Assembly (NCBI GenBank): GCA_003996215.1 | Contig: QJPP01003477.1 | Location: forward strand, 1 to 64,000 | Direction of reading: 5' to 3' | Length of the DNA stretch: 64,000 nucleotides | Source of the DNA: Jaltomata sinuosa | Taxonomy: Eukaryota; Streptophyta; Magnoliopsida; Solanales; Solanaceae | Part shown: positions 55,793 through 64,000 of the stretch, piece by piece | How the letters are laid out: each line of letters begins with the position of its first letter | Position numbering within the stretch: position 1 is the first letter of the stretch | Translations under genes and position numbers: made by a program | Notes under the pieces: generated by a model | Seen by the model: only the letters and a program-made list of their open reading frames with translations | Database searches by the model: none | What the model was told of the DNA's origin: nothing

Positions 55793-58731
55793 AAAATGGT
55801 GCTTTTGCCGGTGAACAATTTGGCGTATTGAGTTAGTTTAGAATTTGAGTTTACTTATTCTAGCTCAATTTTTGTGAATAGTTGTTTTTATTTTATTTGG
55901 TTTTATTGTGTTGAATGATGCCATGGCATCTCAAAGTGAGGATGTTATGAATAAGGCAAGCTTAAAGGTGGAGACGCCCAAATCCCACTCCAACTATTTT
56001 TTGACCTTAAGTTTGATTGAATGGGCAAAAGTCAAAGTTATCAAGCTTTTGGAAGACCATGGAAGGAGTTTGGATGAAAGCTTATCCAGTTTTAAGTTTG
56101 TCGTGGAAACAAGGCAAAGCGACCTTCCTCACTTGAAGGCAAACTAGTGCGAAATGCAAAATCAAGAGAATGTCCTTCTCATGTTCCAACCTTCACCCCT
56201 CGATTGTCACCGAAAGTTTGATTCAAGTTTGGGTCAAAGGTTCAAATCTTCCAAGTAGAGATCTAGATGGTGAGGTAGTTTGCATCGCGCCGCAACGTTA
56301 AATTGTGCGCTTGATGGGAGGCAAACTATCATTTTTATGCTTTACTTCACTGTTTGTTTCTTTATTGATTTGTTCTTAGGTGGTCAAAGGAATGAGAAGA
56401 GGACCCAAGTGTTGGAAAACACCAAAAATACCTCTGAAAGACGTGCTTTTTGCACTTGGAAGAGTGCCCGTCGCACATGCCATCGCATAAGTGACCAATG
56501 AATTGAACAAAAACATTGGCATATGCGAGAGTGGTGCATTTCGCACCTCCAAAAAAGCCCATCGTACCTCACTTTTCACGTCATAAATAGTAAGCTAGGA
56601 AAAATGTGAAAATCTGGTCCAGTCGGCCTTCTATGTGAATGCGGTGAACCGGCCACGCATGTACGTATTGGACCGATCGCGTATGTGATTCTTACAGGCA
56701 GTTTCCAGGTAAGTTTAAATGTTCAAAAATTCATAAGGCCCCAAAAGTTTTTTTTCTCTTCTCAAAGCCAAGGTGCTCCTCGACCTTAAGCATAAAATAG
56801 TTCCATCAATGCTTTACCAAGTGCAACCCATCAGGTATGAGATTCACCCTCTTTAATATTGTTGATTAGTTCTTGTGCCCTTGTCGGGTGTGCTTTGTGG
56901 ATTTATGCCCTTGTTGGGTTTGTTTTTGTGGAAGAAGTTGATGGTTTAGCTATTTAGTTTTCTTTACTTTTAGCTTCTTTAGTGTATTTTGTGGTCGATG
57001 TGTTGGATATTTTGTGGTAGGGGAAGTCTGAGTACTCGTTAGGCCAGAAAGAACTTGTCTAAGTTGGGAATATTATATCGCACATGTCGACGTGCAAACT
57101 GCATGAGCTTCGCACATGCCCACTGTTTGGCCTGTGCATTGCATGTGCGACCCGCACTTTGACATATGCGAATAGCATGTGCCAGTGTGGTGTGACGGTT
57201 GTGTTGATAAGCCTTGCATAGCCATACTGACTTAGATAGATGAATTAGCCCAATGATAGACTAAGTGACATCATTCTTAAGGGCAAATCATCGTCTTTTG
57301 AGGTTTTGGTTGTGATTGACTTATTTGGTACTAATGAAGTAGTCATTCATGCTAAGTGAAACAGGCATACCCTTCCAAATATTTTTGTGAATAGTGCATG
57401 GCAAAGAATGATGTTTGTGACAACTCCTTTAATGTTTTTGTGACTCCTAAACAATGGTGGTGATAACTTGGAATTGAAAAATGCGACTCCATTTGTTCTT
57501 GTTTAGGAGTTAAAAAATTGATCCTTCTTGAATGATTTGCATGCCATGTGTGGAGAGGTTTAGTTGAATAATTCTTGTGCTTGCTTTTGTTAACTAGAAC
57601 TTACCCGGTTAGTCTATAAATCTAGTCTTGATTACTTTTGGTTGGAGAAATGATCTTAGGCCTTCTTTGTGATAATCAAATCCCACTTAGCCTTAAAAGC
57701 CACCATTGCACTTAATTTGAATCATTAGTCACCCCTCTTAAGCCTAATACCTTTTCTTTGGCAACCTTAATACAATCCTTGAACCATTTTTGAACATGAA
57801 TCCTTCTCTTGAACCCCTCCCTCCTTGAACTCTAAAAGTGTGAAATCGAGGCTAAAAACCTAAGTTTGGGAGTTGATAAAAGGTACCTTGGAGGAGTGCT
57901 AAATGAGTAAATCATGGTTTGTTGCTTAAAAAGAATTTCCAAAAAGAAGGAAGAATTTGAAAAAGAAAGCAAAATGAAAGGAAAAGAGGAAAGTAAAGAA
58001 AAGAAATGAATCCTCCAAGGTGAATAGAATGATAGAGATTTGGGCCCCGAATGAAAATAAGTGAAATAGGTGCCTCGTGTTGAAGGAAAATGAAAAGAAA
58101 TGGCTTGGGTTTTGAATTGGAAAAGTTGTGCAGAGTTTGAGGAGGATGTAGTCACTTGAATCTGAATATGTATCCTACCCATCCCCGAGCCTTCACTACA
58201 AGCTCAGAAAAGCCCTTTGAGATCTCCAACCGATGGTTCTTGAGCTAGTGGCGAATGAAAATAAGGGCAAGCCTATGGTTGATACTTGTTGGTACTTGAA
58301 ATTCCTTGTGAGTGTGAGTGTTTGTATTTGTCCCTTGTGATTGTCTTTGTACATAATGTGTTTTTGTGACTTTCGTTCTTGTTAGGGCATGCGAATTAGG
58401 ATAGTTGGTGACCTTGATCAACTTCGAAAATGAGTCAATTGAGCATGTTTTGGTAAGCTAGTGTTTTTGAGTAACATCTTGAGGATTGGTTGTTGTCACT
58501 TAGTTGTTCTTGATGTTCCATTGTATCCTTGAATTGTGTTTTGAATAGAGGAGAATGCTTGGATTAAGTTATCATGTAATTGACTAATCACTAGTACCAA
58601 GTGAAGTCATACTTGGTGATTGAAATGGGTTTTCCTTGGCTTGAAGTGATGCCTTTGCACTTGTGTTGTGTGCCTCTTTTAATATATTTTTTAGTTGCTT
58701 GAGGACAAACAACAGTTCAAGTTTGGGGGTT
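55793..58731 (+). other. Element D internal region 1
   Basis: Primer site at 55793, then a decayed short frame (55908-56147, MLNDAMASQSEDVMNKASLK) that stops earlier than its partner in internal region 2. Clusters of GCACATGC, TCGCAC and GTGCGA words lie at 56280-56720 and 57070-57200. The rest is noncoding. A purine-rich tract ending TTTGGGGGTT abuts LTR2. Confidence 0.7.
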
Positions 58732-60069
58732 TGATAAGTTGGTATTCTACCTACTTATTTAGCTTCTAATCTTATGCTTTTGCTAGTATAAAGTGGATAA
58801 ATAGTGCAATTTGACATGAATTACTTCTATTTTATAGGTTTCTGTGTTTTAGAAGTGTTCGGGAAAGATTCCTGTGAAAACAAGTCAAATGAGCAAAAAG
58901 AAGCTGCTGGTCACTGTCATTAAATTGGCCATCGCGACCGTGAGAGTGAGCTTATGCCATCGTGATGTATTGGCAGAAACTCAAAGCCAAGCGACTGCAA
59001 GAATAGAGTCATACAACCGCATGGAAGGAAATCATAGAACCTCGCAATCGCGAAGGTCGTACATGCGACCATTATTAAGGCATCATTAGCTGCCGGACAG
59101 ATTTGGAAATACCCACTTTTGGAAACCCCAATCCACATAAAAGACTTCTCAGCCATTTTGGGATTATCTTTGGCTATGTTACAACTTTTGGCAATGCTTG
59201 GAGAGAAAGTTCATCAACCAACACCATAGGAGTGAAGACTTGGATGCTCTTTATTGTAAAATCTTTAGTTTTGCATTCTTCAACTCTTGTTCTTAATTGC
59301 TATTTTATTGGTGTATTTGTTGAATTGAGATTTGGGTTTTATATTAGAGATAATACTTTGTTGGGCATTGAGTTCATATCTAGATTTTTCTCTTGCCTGA
59401 TTATTTGGGTCTTTTGAATCCTCCATGCTTGAATTTATGGTTAATGGTTGCAAACATTGACTTAGCATACTAATTTAGGTTTTTGCTTAAGGGATGATTT
59501 CCTTAAATTCGGGAAGGTTCAATAGTGGATATTTGGGATACCACTCTAGATTGAGACTAGGAATAGCTCAATTCGCTGGAAACTCCCATCTAAGAGTTGG
59601 GGTTAGAAATAGCCTAACTCACCCAAGTTAATTTGTTAGTTATTGCTCACTCGTGGTGTTTCGAGAGAACCCATGAGAATAGTTGCTTGATTGGTTGAAA
59701 GACGGTTGAAAACACCTTTAGCCAAGACTACCCACATGTCAATCGGGTGCAAGTGTTATGAATTGAATTCCCATTCCCAAGTCTCCATTGTTGTCGTTGC
59801 TTTGTGAAAGCAAGGTAAAAGCCATTGATCAATCAATCTTTTATTTAATTTTCTTTTATCTTTTAGTCTAGTCTAAAACCCTCCTTTTTCGTTATCTTTT
59901 CCCTTTTCATTCTTTGAACTTCATTAAGTTGCTCTTATTCTTTATTAGCTTGATCGCAATTACATTTTTCTCTTTAGGTTCGACCTTGACATCCGTTGGG
60001 AATTATAAATGTGTTTTGCTTAACGATCACCGATACCTTCTAATTGGAGAGTACATTTGAGTGTTATCA
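58732..60069 (+). repeat. Element D LTR 2
   Basis: 1,338 bp copy; word cluster at 58920-59085 and CATAAAAG at 59136-59143. It is shared by both internal regions, acting as 3' LTR of one and 5' LTR of the other. Confidence 0.85.
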
Positions 60070-62994
60070 AAAATGGCGCTGTTGCCGGTGAACAATTTGG
60101 CGTATTGAGTTAGTTTAGAATTTGAGTTTACTTATTCTAGCTCAATTTTTGTGAATAGTTGTTTTTATTTTATTTGGTTTTGTTGTGTTGAATGATGCCA
60201 TGACATCTCAAAGTGAGGATGTTATGAATGAGGCAAGCTTGAAGGTGGAGACGCCCAAATCTCACTCCAATCATTTTTCGAACTTAAGTTTGATTGAATG
60301 GATAAAAGTAAAAGTAATAAAGCTTTTGGAAGACCTTGGAAGGAGGATGGATGAAAGTTTATCCGGTTTTAAGTTTGTCATGGAAAGAAGGCAAAGCGAT
60401 CTTCCTCACTTGAAGGTGAAAAAGTGCGAAATGCAAAATCAAGAGAATGACCTTCTCATGTTCAAACCTCACCCCTCGATTGTTACCGAAAGTTCGATTC
60501 AAGTTTGGGTAGAAGGTTCAAATCTTCCAAGTAGAGATCTAGATGGTAAGGTATCTTGCATCGTGCCACGCTGTTAAATTCTGCGCTTGATAGAAGGCAG
60601 CCCATCATTTTAATGCTTTACTTCACTTTTTGTTTCTTTTTTGATTTTTTGTTAGGTGGCCAAATAAATGAGAAGAGGAGCCAAGTGTTGAGAAGCACCA
60701 AAAATACCTCTGAAAGATGTGCTTTTCACACCTGGATGAGTGCCTGTCGCACATGCCATCGCAGAAAAAACCAGTGAACTGAACAAAAATATTGGCATGT
60801 GTGAAAGTGGTGCATTTTCCACCTCCCAAAGTGCCCATCACACCCTACTTCGCACGTCATAAATAGTAAGCTGGGAAAAATGTTAAAATCTAGTCCAGTC
60901 GGCCTTCTACGCGAATGCGGTGAACTGGTCATGTACACGATGACCAAGCAAATAATAGACCTATGCGTACGCATTGGACCGGTCGCGTACGTGATTCTTA
61001 CAGGCAGTTTCCAAGTAAGTTTAAACGTTCTCAAATTCAGAAGGCCCTAAATGTTATTTTTCTTCTCAAAGCAAAGGTGCTCCTCGTCCTTAAGAACAAA
61101 ATAGTTCCATCAATTCTTCCATCATTGCTTTACCAAGTGCAATCCATCAGGTATGAGACTCACCCACTTTAATATTGTTGATTAGCTCTTGTGTACTTGT
61201 CGGGTGTGCTTTGTGGATTTATGCCCTTGTCGGGTTTATTTTTGTGGAAGAAGTTGATGGTTTAGCTATTTAGTTGTCTTTAATTTTAGCTTCTTTAGTG
61301 TATTTTATAGTCGATGTGTTGGATGTTTTGGGCCAGAGGAAGTCTGAGTACCCTTAGGCCAGAAACAACTTGTCTGAGTTGGGAATATTATATCGCACAT
61401 GTTGATGTGCGAACTGCACGAGCTTTGCACATGCCCACTATTTATCCTGTGCATTGCACGTGTGACCCATAATTTGACATATGCAAATTTCCTGTACCAG
61501 TATGGTGTGACGGTTGTGTTGATAAGCCTTGTGTAGCCATACCGACTTAGATAGATGAATTGACCTAATGATAGACTGAGCGACATCATTCTTAAGGCCA
61601 AATCGCCATCTTTTGAGGTTTTGGTTGCGATTGACTTGTTTGGTACTTATGAAGTAGTCTTGCATGCTACTCCAAAAAGTTTTGTGAAAAGTGCATGGCA
61701 AAGAATGATGTTTGTGACAACTCCTTTAATCTTTTTGTGACTCTTAAGCATTGGTGGTGATAACTTGGAATTGAAATATGTGACTCCATTTGTTCTTGTT
61801 TAGGAGTAAAAATTGATCTTTCGTGAATGATTCACATGCCATGTGTGGTGAGGTTTAGTTGAATAATTCTTGTGCTTGCTTATGTTAACTAGAACTTTCC
61901 TAGTTAGTCTTTAAAGCTAGTCTTGATTACTTTTGATTGGAGAAGTGATCTTAGGCCTTCTTTGTGATTATCGAAGCCCACTTAGCCTTAAAAGCCACCA
62001 TTGCACTTAAATTAAATCATTAGTCACCTCTCTTGAGCCTAATACCTTTTCTTTGGAAACCTTGATACAAACCTTGAACCATTTTTGAACATGAATCCTT
62101 CTCTTGAACCCGTCCCTCCTTGAACTCTACAAGTGTGAAATCGAGGCTAAAAACCTAAGTTTGGGGGTTGATAAAAGGTACCTTGGAGGAGTGCTAAATG
62201 AGTAAATCATGGTTTGTTGCTTAAAAAGAATTTCTAAAAAGAAGGAAGAATTTGAAAAAGAAAACAAAATGAAAGGAAAAGAGTAAAGGAAAGAAAAAAA
62301 ATGAATCCTCCAATGTAAATAGAATGATAAAGATTTGGGCCCCGAATGAAAATAAGTGAAATATGTGCCTCGTGTTGAAGGAAAATGAAAAGAAATGGCT
62401 TGGGTTTTGAATTGGAAAAGTTGTGTAGAGTTTGAGGAGGATGTAGTCACTTGAATACGAATATGTATCCTACCCATCCCCGAGCCGACACTACAAGCTC
62501 AGCAAAGCCCTTTGAGATCTCCAACTGATGGTTCTTGAGGTAGTGGCGAATGAAAATAAGGGCAAGCCTATCATTGATACTTGAAATTCCTTGTGAGTGT
62601 GAGTGTTTGTATTTGTCCCTTGTTATTGTCTTTGTACATAATGTGTTTTTGGGACTTTCGTTCTTGTCAGGGCATGTGAATTAGGATAGTTGGTGAGTCA
62701 ATTGAGCATGTTTTGGTAAGCTAGTGTTTTTGAGTCATATCTTGAGGATTGGTTGTTGTCACTTGGTTGTTCTTGATGTTCCATTGCATCGTTGAATTAT
62801 GTTTTGAATAGAGGGGAATGCTTGAATTAAGTTATCATGTAATTGATTAATCATTAGTACCAACCAAAGTCATACTTGGTGATTGAAATGGGTTTTCCTT
62901 GGCTTGAAGTGATGTCTTTGCACTTGTGTTGTGTGCCTCTTGAAATAGAATTTTTAGTTGCTTAAGGACAAGCAATAGTTCAAGTTTGGGGGTT
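60070..62994 (+). other. Element D internal region 2
   Basis: Same layout as internal region 1, with scattered differences. Primer site AAAATGGCGCTGTTGCCGG is closer to consensus here. Word clusters at 60555-60990 and 61390-61500. Confidence 0.7.
60185..60577 (+). CDS. Uncharacterised 130-codon frame of element D
   Basis: Begins MLNDAMTSQSEDVMNEASLK and continues WIKVKVIKLLEDLGRRMDES, with a charged, helix-prone make-up and ending IVPRC. I recognise no domain. It follows the primer site by about 115 bp, where gag would start, so it may be a gag remnant. The partner in internal region 1 has a stop after 79 codons. Weak case for a real protein. Confidence 0.3.
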   Translation: MLNDAMTSQSEDVMNEASLKVETPKSHSNHFSNLSLIEWIKVKVIKLLEDLGRRMDESLSGFKFVMERRQSDLPHLKVKKCEMQNQENDLLMFKPHPSIVTESSIQVWVEGSNLPSRDLDGKVSCIVPRC

Positions 62995-64000
62995 TGATAA
63001 GTTAGTATTCTACCTACTCATTTAGTTTCTAATCTTATGCTTTTGTTAGTATAAAGTGGATACATATTGCAATTTGACACGAATTACTTCTATTTTACAG
63101 GATTTTGTGTTTTAGAAGTGTTCGGGGAGAGATTCAAGTGAAAACAAGTCAAATGGAGCAAAAACGAGCTGCTGGTCACTGGCATTAAATTGACCATCAC
63201 GACCGTGAGAGTGAGGTCACGTGATCGTGATGCATCGGCAGAAACTCAAAGCCACGCGACCGCGAGAGTGGAGTCATGCGACCGCATGGAAGGAAATCAT
63301 AGAATCTCGTGATCGCGAAGGTCGTACACGCGACCGCGATTAAGGCATCATTAGCTGCAGGACAGATTTGGAAATTCCCACTTCTAGAAACCCCAATCCA
63401 CTAAAAGACTTCTCAGCCATTTTGGGATCTATCTTTGGCTATTTTCACAACTTTTGGCAAAGCTTGAAGAGCAAGTTTATCAACCAACACCATAGGAGTG
63501 AAGATTTGGATGCTCTTTATTGTAAAATTTTTAGTTTCCATTCTTCAACTCTTGTTCTTAATTGCTATTTTATTAGTGTATTTGTTGAATTGAGATTTGG
63601 GTTTTGTATTAGAGATAATACTTTGTTGGGCATTGAATTCATATCTAGATTTTGCTCTTGCTTGATTATTTGGATCTTTGAATCCTCCATGCTTGAATTT
63701 ATGGTTAATGGTTGTAAACATTGACTTACCATACTAATTTGGGTTTTTCTTGAGAGAAGATTTCCTTAAATTTGGGAAGGTTCAATAGTGGGGATTTTGG
63801 ATTCCACTCTAGATTGAGGCTAGGAATAGCTCAATTCACCGGAAACTCCCATCTAAGAGTTGGGGTTAGAAATAGCCTAACTCACCCAAGTTAATTTGTT
63901 GGTTATTGCTCACTCGTGATGTTTCGAGAGAACCCATGAGAATAGTTGCTTGATTGGTTGAAAGACGGTTGAGCACACCTTTAGCCAAGACTACCCACGT
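62995..64000 (+). repeat. Element D LTR 3 (cut by window edge)
   Basis: Third copy of the LTR. The TATA-like word is altered (CACTAAAAG near 63409) through a missing base. The copy is visible up to about position 1,006 of ~1,330. Confidence 0.85.

Larger units (their letters stand above)
54467..64000 (+). mobile_element. Athila-like non-autonomous element D, tandem multimer
   Basis: The LTR start TGATAAGTT recurs at 54467, 58732 and 62995, spacing 4,265 and 4,263 bp. LTR1 54467-55792, internal 55793-58731, LTR2 58732-60069, internal 60070-62994, LTR3 from 62995 past the edge. LTRs run TGATAA to TTATCA. The primer site AAAATGGCGCTGTTGCCGG matches the tRNA-Asp class, and AAGTTTGGGGGTT precedes LTR2 and LTR3. 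No protease, RT or integrase is recognisable. Left flank CCTGG is inside the LTR of element A. Confidence 0.85.

Noticed and set aside
57832..58182. 116-codon minus-strand frame conserved at 62127-62477
   Set aside because: Conservation is explained by the tandem duplication of element D; the frame is antisense to the element and shows no domain.

Overview
This window looks like nuclear DNA of a flowering plant, most likely a Solanaceae species. The reasons are one gene with typical plant GT-AG and GC-AG introns, AT-rich intergenic sequence, and repeats of types familiar from nightshade genomes (a tRNA-Met-primed TRIM, a poly(A)-tailed SINE, a hAT-type non-autonomous element, a GTTGCTCGGACTCT foldback MITE and a plant L1 LINE with RNase H). 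The family assignment rests on pattern recognition, not on a search.

There is one convincing host gene. It runs from 5180 to 15400 on the + strand in eight exons and encodes a 300-residue plant EMC10 (ER membrane protein complex subunit 10): signal peptide, lumenal domain, one C-terminal membrane segment and a basic tail. Intron 1 (5 kb) holds LINE, TRIM and MITE remnants. Intron 5 holds an old repeat carrying a SINE. Intron 6 begins with GC, not GT.

Upstream (1-5179) there is a C-rich G4-prone stretch, a CCA/CAT-rich repeat split by a 1.4 kb hAT-like element with an 8-bp target duplication, and a foldback element (3061-4987) whose loop is nine tandem ~112-bp units. That element ends about 190 bp before the EMC10 start codon.

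From 15763 to the right edge everything is one nested retrotransposon cluster. A Ty1/copia element (5' LTR 15763-16095, decayed gag-pol 24325-28429, 3' LTR from 29484) was entered in its leader by an L1-type LINE (16419-23352, 11-bp TSD) and in its 3' LTR by gypsy element A (from 29734, + strand, chromodomain type, ~3.5 kb LTR). Element A was entered in gag by gypsy element B (33619-49487, reading on the minus strand, chromodomain type). B was in turn entered in its RNase H region by element C (37678-44628, minus strand, Athila-like, gag-protease only). The 3' LTR of A is broken by element D (54467 to beyond 64000, Athila-like, no recognisable pol), present as a tandem LTR-internal-LTR-internal-LTR multimer. 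The right ends of copia, A and D lie outside the window.

The most unusual signals are (i) an array of nine hairpin-forming repeats in the copia leader (23620-24042); (ii) clusters of short palindromic GC-rich words in the LTRs of all four other LTR families (A, B, C, D), each with a different word and each just upstream of a TATA-like box; (iii) two independent tandem LTR multimers (TRIM in EMC10 intron 1, and D); and (iv) loss of about 100 codons of B exactly where C sits.
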